A stretch of 64,000 bases of DNA. Source: Pseudomonadales bacterium (GTDB lineage: Bacteria; Pseudomonadota; Gammaproteobacteria; Pseudomonadales; UBA7239). The position numbers were made by a program, and so were the translations under genes. The stretch lies in NCBI GenBank assembly GCA_028280345.1, contig JANQLY010000014.1, forward strand, positions 124,001 through 188,000, given 5' to 3'. Positions 54,735 through 63,174 of the stretch are shown piece after piece. The notes below the pieces were generated by a model. It was not told the origin of the DNA. It worked only from the letters and a program-made list of their open reading frames with translations, and did no database searches. The number at the start of each line of letters is the position of its first letter. Position 1 is the first letter of the stretch.

Positions 54735-54971
54735 AATTGTTACCCTCCTATGTGTTTTCCTCATACCTGGAATTTTGATAAATGAGAAAGTCCCAAAATA
54801 CATCAGGGACTTTCTCATCAACACAAGGAAGGAATCATACTTCTTAACAACCTGACGCCTCCTTGTCACCGACTACTTAACTGGCGATGGGCATTCTAGT
54901 TTGTTTGCCCAGGTTGAATAAGCTACTATCCGGAAAATCACTATTACACCAGATGAAGCAATGCTTATTTT

Positions 54972-55892
54972 TTGACAATGCCACGTTTTGAAGGAATCAG
55001 AGAGTTTTTACAGGTAGTAGAATCAGGCAGCTTTTCAAAGGCCGCAGAGAAGCTCGATTTATCCAATGCTCAAGTCAGTCGCCTGGTCAGTAAATTGGAA
55101 GACCATCTCGGGGTTACCCTGCTGTACCGTAGTACCCGCAAATTATCCCTTACCGACGAAGGGAAACAGTATTACGAACAGTGCCGTGAATCCTATGAAA
55201 TTCTCGAGAGTGCCGAGAATCAAATCAGTAAAAAAGTTGTCGACCCTTCGGGCACACTGAAAATCAATCTCGCCGGTCATTTCCAGGAACTGTTTTTAAT
55301 TCCCATGATGGTGGAATTTATGAAACGCTACCCGAAGATTGATATCGACGTGTCGTTTACCGACCAGAATATCAACCTTATTGAAGAGGGCTATGACCTT
55401 TCGATCTGCCCCGGCGAATTGCAAGACTCGAGTAATATCGCACGCAAGATAGCCACGACTCGCCTTTGTATTTGTGCCAGCCCCGAATACCTCGAACAAC
55501 GCGGCACCCCAAAAACGCTTTCCGACTTAAGCAAGCACAACTGCCTGGTGGGCAGTGACGGATACTGGACACTTTATGAAGACCAGTCCCCCAAACAATT
55601 AGCGGTATCCGGCAATCTGCGCTCGGGTAATGCCCACGCCATGCTCTCCGCCACATTACAAAGCGCAGGCCTTGCACATTTATCGGTAAGCGCCATTCTC
55701 CAGCACCTGGAAAGCGGCGCATTAGTAGAAGTACTGCACGAATTTAACCAGGAAGGCGTACCGGTGTGGGCTGTTTATCCCACCCGGCAGCATAGCCCAG
55801 CTAAATTGCGCGTTTTTCTTGAGTTTCTTGAAGAGCAACTTGATGACAGTGTGCTCGACGAAGCCACACGCTTACACTTGATGGGACGCTAG
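54972..55892 (+). CDS. LysR family transcriptional regulator
   Basis: This 306-residue LysR-type regulator has an N-terminal winged HTH (GIREFLQVVESGSFSKAAEKLDLSNAQVSRLVSKLED) and a periplasmic-binding-like effector domain (GTLKINLAGHFQELFLIPMMVEF onward). The phrase NAQVSRLVSKLE and the effector fold match the CrgA/DsdC-like group that often controls redox or quinone-response genes. An ATG three bases before the MPRF start exists. It is convergent with an XRE gene (1 bp between stops). Its target is unknown; the electrophile operon at 60.6 kb is a candidate but not adjacent. Confidence 0.9.
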   Translation: MTMPRFEGIREFLQVVESGSFSKAAEKLDLSNAQVSRLVSKLEDHLGVTLLYRSTRKLSLTDEGKQYYEQCRESYEILESAENQISKKVVDPSGTLKINLAGHFQELFLIPMMVEFMKRYPKIDIDVSFTDQNINLIEEGYDLSICPGELQDSSNIARKIATTRLCICASPEYLEQRGTPKTLSDLSKHNCLVGSDGYWTLYEDQSPKQLAVSGNLRSGNAHAMLSATLQSAGLAHLSVSAILQHLESGALVEVLHEFNQEGVPVWAVYPTRQHSPAKLRVFLEFLEEQLDDSVLDEATRLHLMGR

Positions 55893-55893
55893 T

Positions 55894-56292
55894 CTACTTT
55901 TTGCTATTTTTCGTTTTGCTTTGCGCTTTTGATTTTGTCTTTGCCTTCGCTTTTATCTTTCCTTTTGTCTTGGCAGCTCTGGTTTTCGCTTTTGTTTTGG
56001 CAGGCGTTTTTTCCGGTGAACGCTTGATAGACAATCGATACTCAGTTTCAGCTTCTGCAATCACATCAGCCATCTGTACGTTAAGCTCGCGACAAATAAC
56101 CTGCAAGGTTTCAATCGTCGGATTACGCTTGCCATTCTCAAGCTCGGAAATATAACTGCGTTGCAAGTCTGTCGCGACAGCCAGATCAATCTGATTAAAC
56201 CTTGGCGCTTTTGCCTTGCGCGTCTTCTTCAGGACACGACCAATTTCCTTATTAAGGGTGCTAATGCTCTTTGGGTCTGATTCATTCGACAT
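55894..56292 (-). CDS. XRE-family regulator with Lys/Ala-rich tail
   Basis: This 132-residue protein has an HTH_3 domain at about 12-72 (LNKEIGRVLKKTRKAKAPRFN, ATDLQRSYISELENGKRNPTIETLQVICRELN) and a C-terminal tail from about 85 made almost only of Lys, Ala, Thr, Ser and Arg, like histone H1 or AlgP tails. A 16-bp perfect palindrome GTCTATTTAAATAGAC starts 34 bp upstream of the ATG, suggesting autoregulation. It is a paralogue of the gene at 56441-56737, which has the same HTH and promoter layout but no tail. Confidence 0.85.
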   Translation of the reverse strand: MSNESDPKSISTLNKEIGRVLKKTRKAKAPRFNQIDLAVATDLQRSYISELENGKRNPTIETLQVICRELNVQMADVIAEAETEYRLSIKRSPEKTPAKTKAKTRAAKTKGKIKAKAKTKSKAQSKTKNSKK

Positions 56293-56325
56293 GGCGGTAT
56301 ATAACCATGATCGATCAGATAGCGA

Positions 56326-56341
56326 GTCTATTTAAATAGAC
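56326..56341. promoter_or_regulatory. Operator palindrome of XRE gene 1 (GTCTA-N6-TAGAC)
   Basis: The sequence GTCTATTTAAATAGAC is a perfect 16-bp dyad starting 34 bp upstream of the start codon at 56292. The same arms and spacing occur 34 bp upstream of the second XRE gene. A TTATAT -10-like element lies between the palindrome and the start in both. Confidence 0.75.
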
Positions 56342-56440
56342 AGATAAATAGCGATATAAACAATAAAACAGCATGTTATAAGACAGACAGTATTGTTGTT
56401 ATTCAGATTGGCTTCTAAAATTCTATTGTTATGCCCAGCA

Positions 56441-56737
56441 CTAATATTTATAGCCCTGGCGCAACTGGGCAACCTTCTCATTGTACATAGGTTTTGCCTG
56501 GCGAATAACATCATCGAGTTCGACATCCAGGGCCTGACAAATGATCACAAGGGTTTCGATGGTGGGATTTTCCTTGCCGTTTTCCAATGCAGAAAAATAT
56601 GTGCGCGGCTTCCCAGTAGCCGCGGCCAGATCTTCCTGATTAACTTTTGGATTATGAGACTTGCGAATCTGACGCAGCACCTCACCAATTCCTTTGTTGA
56701 GCAACGTGACCAGTTCCGGATGGGTTTCTTTTAACAT
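56441..56737 (-). CDS. XRE-family regulator, short paralogue
   Basis: This is a 98-residue HTH_3 protein (LLNKGIGEVLRQIRKSHNPKVNQ, ATGKPRTYFSALENGKENPTIETLVIICQALDVELDDVI). An open frame runs 17 codons further to 56788, but that start codon overlaps the operator; with the ATG at 56737 the distance from operator to start equals that of the paralogue, so 56737 was chosen. It is the second of two tandem same-strand XRE genes and lacks the Lys-rich tail. Confidence 0.85.
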   Translation of the reverse strand: MLKETHPELVTLLNKGIGEVLRQIRKSHNPKVNQEDLAAATGKPRTYFSALENGKENPTIETLVIICQALDVELDDVIRQAKPMYNEKVAQLRQGYKY

Positions 56738-56770
56738 GGCCACATATAAGCATGTGACCAAAAGCAATAA

Positions 56771-56786
56771 GTCTATTTTATTAGAC
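56771..56786. promoter_or_regulatory. Operator palindrome of XRE gene 2 (GTCTA-N6-TAGAC)
   Basis: GTCTATTTTATTAGAC has the same 5-bp outer arms and 16-bp length as the site at 56326, starting 34 bp upstream of the ATG at 56737. The 49-bp stretches from start codon to far end of the palindrome align without gaps between the two genes. Confidence 0.75.
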
Positions 56787-56977
56787 ATTCATAAATTCAC
56801 TATTGATCTTTTATCGAAACCCACTGACATACTTTATGCACTGTGGTAAGTTACTCACCTGATTTAGTCTTACCGTTGTACTGTTAATAATGCAGCAAAA
56901 ATGCTGTAAAGAAGTACCACGGGATCATGGACCAGGGAAAACAGTTAACAATTTCAGGGAAACAGGGAGTTGCAGCG

Positions 56978-58996
56978 ATGTCTTGTGTAAATTTTCTCAA
57001 GCTTCTTTTTATTATCGGTATTCTGGGTATCAGCCTGTCTGGTTGTAGTTCATTCTGGCTTGGTAATGGCCAATCCGTCGTGCTCGAAGCCGAAGAGCGC
57101 GCTATTACTAACGTCAAGGTTAAGGAAACCTCACGCCCCGGGCGTCCTGATCCGGAACGCCTTGTATGTGCCGAACCGAGCCCCGATGTCAGCAAAGTAG
57201 TTAGCGATTCATTAGCCTTTGCCACAACCATCGCTGAACAAGGCGAAGTTTCATTAAGCCGCGACTCCGTTGAAGGTGTCGTACAACTTGCGGAGCGCAC
57301 TACAACTATCCAACTACTGCGTGATCAAATGCACCGCGCCTGTGAAGCCTACTCCAACGGTGCCATTTCCGGCACCACTTATACAATGATTATGAGTAAA
57401 AACAACGACGCCATGGTTACCCTGATGCTCGGTGAAAACGCTGCCGGCGCGTTTGGCCGCAGTGGTGCTTCAGTGGCAGGCAAAGCTGCCAGTGAGGCCA
57501 CGGCTAATTTCCAGGGCACCGCCATGACCTTCGAAAAGGCGATGCAACAACAAACCCAGGCTGAAGCCGAATTAATTGCGGCTCAGGAGACCCTCGAACT
57601 CGCTAAAACCAATGCCGCAGCCGCCGCAGAAGTTGCGGCTGCCGATGATGCCACCAAAGTTGACAAGGAAAAGGAAAAAGCTGCCAAAGAAACTCTGGAT
57701 GCAGCACAGGCTAAATACAATGCTGCCAAAGCCCTGCGCGATGAAGCCGTGAAAAATGCACTAACTAGCGCCAACATGGCCTTAAAAGCATCCGCTGAAA
57801 TCACCGATGCCGAGGGTCACGGCGGTCTCGATCACAAACCGGATGCCGCTATTGCCAATACACTTGCGGACATTCAACGTGGCTATCTAAACCGCAGCAC
57901 CACTTCCGATTTTGTCGCCACCTGTTTAGTTGAAATGGGACAAAACTTTGTTCCTTATACAGTGGACGAGAACGGAAACGAATTATTCCCTGGCGGCATA
58001 TCAGCCGAAGCTTACTTTTTTGAATTATATTTGCATGGCGCTATACAAGAAAAAGAAGGGCCCTATGCAACCCATATCTCTCAGGAACACGAAAAGCTTA
58101 ACAGAGTGGGTACGGGGGATACGAATTTTGAGCGCTACCAATCTATTCTTAATGCGGAAAGACAAACCTGGTTAAGCGAGTTTTGCTGGAATAACCTGTC
58201 GGAAATTATTGCTCTGGAGCAACAGAACCATTTTGCGCTGGATCAGCAGGAACTGACCTTGCGCAATAACCAACTGATTGTCAGAGCGTCAGAAGCATTA
58301 AGTCAGCAAACCTCTGCCACCCAGAAAGCGCTGGAGAGCTGTGGCAAGCTTGAGGGTGCTGAGCGCAAGGTATGCCTCAATACCGTTGCCACCTCGGTAG
58401 GCAGTAAAACCCTCGCCCCGCTTCCCTCCATAGCAGCAGACGGTTTTGAAATTGACAAGCTGTTTTTGCCACAACCAGTACTGAAAAAACTGGACGACTA
58501 TGCCAAACAACTTTCGACACTGCTTGAGGAAACAGAGGGCATAACATTGCGTGCCCCCAAAGACAGCGTAGACGAAAATGATGCTGTCAAGAAACAGCTA
58601 CTGGAAACTGCAAAAAAAGAACATGAGAAGCTAAATGCTGCTGCGAAAAAACTAACACGCAATAATGAGTCTTATACCAATGCCGCCAGCTTTATTGTTA
58701 ATACCAAAGGTCTCGACAGTAATAACAAACCCAATGATGGCCCTCAGGATCTGGTGGATCAGGTAAACAGCCTCGTTTCTGAGCTGGTGATCCAACTCAA
58801 CCTCCCCGACAAGGATCAGGCCAAAATAACGTCTATCAAGTATCAGATTATGTCCAATCAGGCTCTCGCCAAAGCTATGGTCGAGCAGATAGAAGAGCAG
58901 CAAACGAACCTTGAATCACTGGAGCAACAGGCAACCGACTTCAAGAAAGACGCTGCGAGTTATCACAAAGCTTATAACGACGTTTTGAAAAATTAA
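56978..58996 (+). CDS. Large helical lipoprotein of unknown function
   Basis: This 672-residue protein is counted from the ATG at 56978 with CAGGGAG upstream; an in-frame ATG at 56927 would add 17 polar residues before the signal. The signal ends with lipobox SLSGC, Cys23 region, followed by Ser-Ser (outer-membrane sorting). The body is helical: an Ala/Lys/Glu-rich stretch (about 190-280) likely forms a coiled coil, and another lies at the C-terminus (QIEEQQTNLESLEQQATDF). No known domain recognised. A convergent hairpin terminator follows the stop. Confidence 0.75.
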   Translation: MSCVNFLKLLFIIGILGISLSGCSSFWLGNGQSVVLEAEERAITNVKVKETSRPGRPDPERLVCAEPSPDVSKVVSDSLAFATTIAEQGEVSLSRDSVEGVVQLAERTTTIQLLRDQMHRACEAYSNGAISGTTYTMIMSKNNDAMVTLMLGENAAGAFGRSGASVAGKAASEATANFQGTAMTFEKAMQQQTQAEAELIAAQETLELAKTNAAAAAEVAAADDATKVDKEKEKAAKETLDAAQAKYNAAKALRDEAVKNALTSANMALKASAEITDAEGHGGLDHKPDAAIANTLADIQRGYLNRSTTSDFVATCLVEMGQNFVPYTVDENGNELFPGGISAEAYFFELYLHGAIQEKEGPYATHISQEHEKLNRVGTGDTNFERYQSILNAERQTWLSEFCWNNLSEIIALEQQNHFALDQQELTLRNNQLIVRASEALSQQTSATQKALESCGKLEGAERKVCLNTVATSVGSKTLAPLPSIAADGFEIDKLFLPQPVLKKLDDYAKQLSTLLEETEGITLRAPKDSVDENDAVKKQLLETAKKEHEKLNAAAKKLTRNNESYTNAASFIVNTKGLDSNNKPNDGPQDLVDQVNSLVSELVIQLNLPDKDQAKITSIKYQIMSNQALAKAMVEQIEEQQTNLESLEQQATDFKKDAASYHKAYNDVLKN

Positions 58997-59008
58997 TTAA
59001 TGCTACAG

Positions 59009-59047
59009 AACTGCCATTAACACAATCACAGAGTATTAATGGCAGTT
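59009..59047. terminator. Convergent hairpin (possible bidirectional terminator)
   Basis: Exact 12-bp arms AACTGCCATTAA / TTAATGGCAGTT enclose a 15-base loop between the lipoprotein gene and the convergent minus-strand gene. The right arm overlaps the minus-strand gene's stop codon. No strong T-tract follows on either side. Confidence 0.5.
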
Positions 59048-59323
59048 CAACTCCAGGTTACGATGGCACCGCTGCAGAAACCTTTCCTGCTGGTCAGCAT
59101 CAGCAAACTCAAGCACTAAACCCATATTTGATTTACCACAGGCATGGGCCATCGTTTGTATCGATTGTATTGTTGCGTCGATTTCCTCGCAGCGGATAGT
59201 CATACCTGCTTCAACTATACCTTGCAGTACCTCGCATTCGAGTAACGGCAAGCTGTAACGCGTAAGCGGAAAAAGGTTTCTTACCCGAATACGCGCCACA
59301 GAATCTGTATGTTGCACTAACAT
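59036..59323 (-). CDS. Small beta-rich protein, possibly translation-factor domain-2-like barrel
   Basis: This 95-residue protein has CEVLQGIVEAGMTIRC, DATIQSIQTMAHACG and NMGLVLEFAD, an order and spacing that resemble the beta-barrel domain 2 of EF-Tu-type GTPases; this likeness is by eye only. The frame is open upstream to an ATG at 59434 that overlaps the PilP-like gene by 43 bp; ATG 59323 was preferred because the extension is unlike the rest, but the start is uncertain. Six Cys over the longer form is notable. Function unknown. Confidence 0.55.
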   Translation of the reverse strand: MLVQHTDSVARIRVRNLFPLTRYSLPLLECEVLQGIVEAGMTIRCEEIDATIQSIQTMAHACGKSNMGLVLEFADADQQERFLQRCHRNLELNCH

Positions 59324-59391
59324 CCCACTACTATAAACGAATTTACACAGCGGAATGGACTGGTTGCAGGTATTTGATTGTAGATATTTGC

Positions 59392-59955
59392 TTAATAGGA
59401 ACTCAGTAGCATTTTCTGCTGGCGCACCATCCACAAATTATCATCAACAGCAACCAGCTCTCGCAACACCAGATACCCTGAGGTAATTTCTGTTACCAGA
59501 CCATGGTGACGCCCCATATATTCACCCACCGCGACTTTAATAACTACACCATCGGGATTTTTGACCAGCGCATAGGGCACACTCTGATCTGCCCTGGCTA
59601 GAGAGCCGACCATATTGAGTTCCGATAACGCGTAAGACTCCAGCATTTGTAGTGCTCTGCCTTCTATAGGTTTTTTACTGCAATCTGCCCCCGCCTCGCA
59701 CTGTCCAATCAGTGGTGTCACCGCCGAAATTGTCGGCAGCAGAAACGGACTGCGATGATCCGCAGCACTGTAGATAAACCGAGGTTGTGATTGCAGTACC
59801 GGTGCAGACTCTATCTGTCCAGCAGGCTGCTGTTTGGTTTCCTTGATATAGGTTCTGAGGTCGTGACTATTTGCATAAGCAGATGAAATGCATAACACAT
59901 TAAGAGTCCATATAAATACAAAAATAAAAAAAGATCGGTTAGCTGGTTTTATCAT
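59392..59955 (-). CDS. PilP-like exported protein
   Basis: This 187-residue protein has a signal peptide (cleavage after AYA; no lipobox Cys at the usual place). It has the PilP pattern: DHRSPFLLP, then ALQMLESYALSELNMVGSLARADQSVPYALVKNPDGVVIKVAVGEYMGRHHGLVTEI and LVLRELV....WMVRQQKMLL. PilP is the periplasmic link between PilNO and the PilQ secretin in type IV pili. Here it is outside any pilMNOPQ operon and lacks the lipid anchor, so it is a divergent paralogue. The start at 59955 has AAGGGGA upstream; an ATG six bases earlier is too close to it. Confidence 0.75.
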   Translation of the reverse strand: MIKPANRSFFIFVFIWTLNVLCISSAYANSHDLRTYIKETKQQPAGQIESAPVLQSQPRFIYSAADHRSPFLLPTISAVTPLIGQCEAGADCSKKPIEGRALQMLESYALSELNMVGSLARADQSVPYALVKNPDGVVIKVAVGEYMGRHHGLVTEITSGYLVLRELVAVDDNLWMVRQQKMLLSSY

Positions 59956-60117
59956 TATCATTCCCCTTCTACGTTAAGTAACAAACAGAATAGCGTGAGC
60001 AACGATTGTGAAACCAGTTATTACTTAGCTGGTTTTACCATAAACTATGTTATGTTTATTCGAGAAAGAAATTTAAGAAACACAAATTATCTGAAACTAT
60101 TATTTAATAACACAACC

Positions 60118-60480
60118 TTAACCAAACATACCCGGATGCACCGTAAATACTTTCTTACCTTGATAAAAATAGTCATTGTATTCAGGCCTGACCGGACCAC
60201 CCATATCAATCACACGGTATTTTTTCTGCAAGGCCCGCTGGGGAATTTCACTACCATCTTCGAGATTTAATAATACGCAAGTGCCCTGTTCATACAGCGG
60301 CAGAATATCTCCGAACAATACATCTGCCTCCTCAATAGTTACCCGACTTTTCTTGTTAACCGCTTGCTGACGCACAAACGCGAGTAGTGCTTCATCATCA
60401 GATGCAAGGTGCTGTTTGAAATCCCGCTCAGACATTTCAAACACAAAGTTGTCGTGGCGGGTTTTGATCCTGATAGTCAT
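60118..60480 (-). CDS. Hypothetical cytoplasmic protein
   Basis: This 120-residue protein has no signal or membrane segment. It starts MTIRIKTRHDNFVFEMSERDF, contains TIEEADVLFGDILPLYEQGTCVLLNLEDGSEIP and ends KKVFTVHPGMFG. Predicted mixed alpha/beta. No family recognised. A GGAGG ribosome site lies 6 bases upstream. It is divergent from the electrophile operon with the 60565 palindrome between them. Confidence 0.65.
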   Translation of the reverse strand: MTIRIKTRHDNFVFEMSERDFKQHLASDDEALLAFVRQQAVNKKSRVTIEEADVLFGDILPLYEQGTCVLLNLEDGSEIPQRALQKKYRVIDMGGPVRPEYNDYFYQGKKVFTVHPGMFG

Positions 60481-60564
60481 TGGCCTCCCTCATCTTGCCG
60501 TTATCATAACGCCCTGAATCCTTTCACTGTATAACCTTCGCAGTACAGACTCCTTTCGAGAAAA

Positions 60565-60585
60565 ATATTCAAATATTTTGAATAT
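60565..60585. promoter_or_regulatory. 21-bp perfect palindrome upstream of the electrophile/redox operon
   Basis: ATATTCAAA, TAT, TTTGAATAT: 9-bp arms and a 3-bp centre, about 90 bp upstream of the first gene's ATG and about 85 bp from the divergent gene. Size and AT-rich dyad fit MarR/DUF24- or TetR-type operators that control quinone-response genes. The regulator is not adjacent. Confidence 0.6.
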
Positions 60586-60676
60586 ATAGATCATATACAC
60601 TCAGTTTTTATTTTAAATACTGATAATACAATAGCCATATTCAACAACTATTTTGATGATTAAAGAGGTAAAAAGT

Positions 60677-61642
60677 ATGGGTTTATTAGTCAATGGCCGC
60701 TGGCACGATGAGTGGTACGATACTGAAAGCCATAATGGCGAGTTTATTCGCCAGGACAGTCGCTTTCGTCACTGGATCGGTGAGGCAGACTTTCCCGCCG
60801 CAACCGGACGCTATCATCTGTTTGTTTCCCTCGCCTGCCCCTGGGCCCATCGCACGCTGATTTTTCGCTCTCTCAAGCAACTTGAAAGCGTAATTGGCGT
60901 GACAGTTGTCGATGCAAAAATGCTCAATAACGGCTGGGAGCTCAGCGAGGATGCATCGAGCAGTCCGGTACCGGGTATCCGCTATCTCTATGAACTCTAC
61001 ACAAAACAGGATCCGGACTACAGTGGGCGGGTAACCGTACCGGTGCTGTGGGACAAGCAATCAGGCCGCATCGTTAACAATGAATCAGCGGAAATCATTC
61101 GCATGTTAAACAGTGCGTTTAATGACTTTACCGATGTTAAAACCGATTACTACCCGGCAGCACAGCGCGACACAATTGATGAGCTTAACAGTCGTATTTA
61201 CGACACGGTGAACAATGGTGTTTACCGCGCTGGCTTTGCCACCACACAACAGGCTTACGAAAAGGCCTTCAATCAGCTTTTTGCTACGCTGGATGCACTG
61301 GAAGAACGCCTCGTTCAACAGCGCTACTTGCTGGGCGACAATATCACTGAAGCAGACTGGCGTTTGTTTACCACATTGATTCGCTTTGATGCCGTGTATT
61401 ACGGCCATTTCAAAACCAACCTCAAACGTATTGACGATTATCCGAATCTGTCCAATTACCTGCGCGACCTCTATCAGCAACCCGGGGTGGCTAAAACCGT
61501 TAATTTCGACCATATCAAGACACACTATTACTACAGCCACGACACCATTAATCCAACTCGCGTTGTGCCTGTTGGCCCGGAGCTAGATTATCTTCGCTCA
61601 CATGACCGCGAACGTTTTGATGCGCTGAAGAAATCTGCCTGA
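60677..61642 (+). CDS. Glutathionyl-hydroquinone reductase (Xi-class GST, YqjG/PcpF type)
   Basis: This 321-residue Xi-class GST has FVSLACPWAHRTLIFRSLK (catalytic Cys54), VPVLWDKQSGRIVNNESAEIIRMLN, the GFATTQQAYEKAF helix and the conserved GDNITEADWRLFTTLIRFDAVYYGHFKTNLKRI block. It removes glutathione from glutathionyl-hydroquinones. The ATG at 60677 has AAAGAGG upstream and was preferred to 60653. It leads an operon with pirin (29 bp), FMN reductase and a CDGSH protein, all linked to quinone or electrophile stress. Confidence 0.95.
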   Translation: MGLLVNGRWHDEWYDTESHNGEFIRQDSRFRHWIGEADFPAATGRYHLFVSLACPWAHRTLIFRSLKQLESVIGVTVVDAKMLNNGWELSEDASSSPVPGIRYLYELYTKQDPDYSGRVTVPVLWDKQSGRIVNNESAEIIRMLNSAFNDFTDVKTDYYPAAQRDTIDELNSRIYDTVNNGVYRAGFATTQQAYEKAFNQLFATLDALEERLVQQRYLLGDNITEADWRLFTTLIRFDAVYYGHFKTNLKRIDDYPNLSNYLRDLYQQPGVAKTVNFDHIKTHYYYSHDTINPTRVVPVGPELDYLRSHDRERFDALKKSA

Positions 61643-61671
61643 CGAGACAGGACAACAACCGGAGAACCACC

Positions 61672-62556
61672 ATGAATACAGTCTTGCAACTCAAACAAAA
61701 TCGACCTTTGCTTCACAGCCAAAGCAGTGAGGCAGTGACCGATGGTGATGGTGTACGTATCAATCGATCAGTAGCCCGCAAGGCACTGCATACTTTCGAC
61801 CCATTTTTGCTGCTTGATGAAATCGCCTCTGACGATACGGCAGACTATATTGGCGGCTTTCCGGAGCACCCCCACCGGGGTTTTGAAACCGTCACCTATA
61901 TGCTTGAGGGGCGTATGCGTCACCGCGACCACCTCGGTAACGAAGGTTTACTTGAAAGTGGCAGCGTGCAGTGGATGACTGCAGGCCGTGGTGTACTGCA
62001 TTCTGAAATGCCTGAACAGCATGAAGGTCGCATGCACGGTTTTCAGCTTTGGATCAATCTGCCAGCAGCAGAAAAAATGTCGCCACCTAATTACCGGGAA
62101 TATGATGCGCAACAGATCCCGGTTCTCAATATCTCTGATCACAGCTCCATCAAAGTTATTGCCGGTACGGTAGCCCTTAATGGTCAGAACATTCAGGGCC
62201 CGGTTGCCGAAGTGAGTACCCAGCCGGACTATTTTGATATCAACCTTGCTGCTAATGAAAGTCTCAACCTGCCACTTGCCAGTCACAAACAGGTGTTAGT
62301 GTATGTTTATCAAGGCGCTATTACGATTCACAGTGATCAGGATAGCGATGCTGGAACACTGCTCTCACAACAACTGGGTATGCTCGGTGCAGGCGAACAG
62401 ATATCAATGAGCACCACTGAAAACTCCCGGCTGTTACTACTGGCAGGAAACCCACTAAACGAACCGGTTGTTAATTGGGGGCCTTTTGTGATGAATACCC
62501 GCGAAGAAATTGAGCAAGCGATCAGCGATTATCGCAATGGCACGCTTGTCGATTAA
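61672..62556 (+). CDS. Pirin family bicupin protein
   Basis: This 294-residue protein has the pirin metal site FPEHPHRGFETVTYMLEGRMRHRDHLGNEG, GSVQWMTAGRGVLHSEMPEQ and the second cupin half with LVYVYQGAI and LGAGEQISM. Bacterial pirins bind iron; several have quercetinase activity, others act as redox-sensing regulators. GGAGAA precedes the ATG. Second gene of the operon. Confidence 0.94.
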   Translation: MNTVLQLKQNRPLLHSQSSEAVTDGDGVRINRSVARKALHTFDPFLLLDEIASDDTADYIGGFPEHPHRGFETVTYMLEGRMRHRDHLGNEGLLESGSVQWMTAGRGVLHSEMPEQHEGRMHGFQLWINLPAAEKMSPPNYREYDAQQIPVLNISDHSSIKVIAGTVALNGQNIQGPVAEVSTQPDYFDINLAANESLNLPLASHKQVLVYVYQGAITIHSDQDSDAGTLLSQQLGMLGAGEQISMSTTENSRLLLLAGNPLNEPVVNWGPFVMNTREEIEQAISDYRNGTLVD

Positions 62557-62580
62557 CCTGAAGTCCGGATCAAAAAGCCT

Positions 62581-63129
62581 ATGAATATTTTAGCCTTATC
62601 AGGCAGCCTCAGACAGCATTCACTAAATCGTTATCTGCTAGAGCAAGCTGCCGGTTATTTTCCTACCACCGCCAGCGTTGATATCGCTCATCTTGATTTA
62701 CCTTTGTATAACGAAGACCTCGAAAGTGACTTACCCGTTGTTGTCAATGAATTTAAACAACGCATTGCAGCAGCTGATGGCCTGTTGATTGCCTCACCGG
62801 AATTCAATCACAGCATCCCCGGCGTGTTACAAAATGCGCTGGACTGGGCATCCCGACCGGCATTCAACTCACCGCTAAAAGGTAAACCGGTCGCTATTCT
62901 CAGTGCTTCTCCGAGCCCGGTAGGCGGTGCTCGTATGCAGGCGCAACTAAAACCGGTACTCGTCTCTACCCTGGCGGTTATCTATCCAGCCGTTGAATTT
63001 ATACTGGGCGGCGCCCACAATGCCTTTGATGAACAGGGAGCGCTGATTGATGATACTGCCAAACGCCGTCTGCAACGTTTTATTGAAGGTTATTGCGTAT
63101 GGCTCAATCAACAGCTTGCGAACCATTAA
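62581..63129 (+). CDS. NADPH-dependent FMN reductase
   Basis: This 182-residue flavodoxin-like reductase has the phosphate loop LSGSLRQHSLNRYLL at the N-terminus, ASPEFNHSIPGVLQNALDWASR in the middle, and AILSASPSPVGGARMQ. These enzymes reduce quinones, chromate or FMN with NAD(P)H and fit the operon's electrophile theme. It lies 24 bp after the pirin gene. Confidence 0.93.
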   Translation: MNILALSGSLRQHSLNRYLLEQAAGYFPTTASVDIAHLDLPLYNEDLESDLPVVVNEFKQRIAAADGLLIASPEFNHSIPGVLQNALDWASRPAFNSPLKGKPVAILSASPSPVGGARMQAQLKPVLVSTLAVIYPAVEFILGGAHNAFDEQGALIDDTAKRRLQRFIEGYCVWLNQQLANH

Positions 63130-63174
63130 CCGAATACCCGTTACTTCATTATTTTATTTAACACAGGAACGTTT

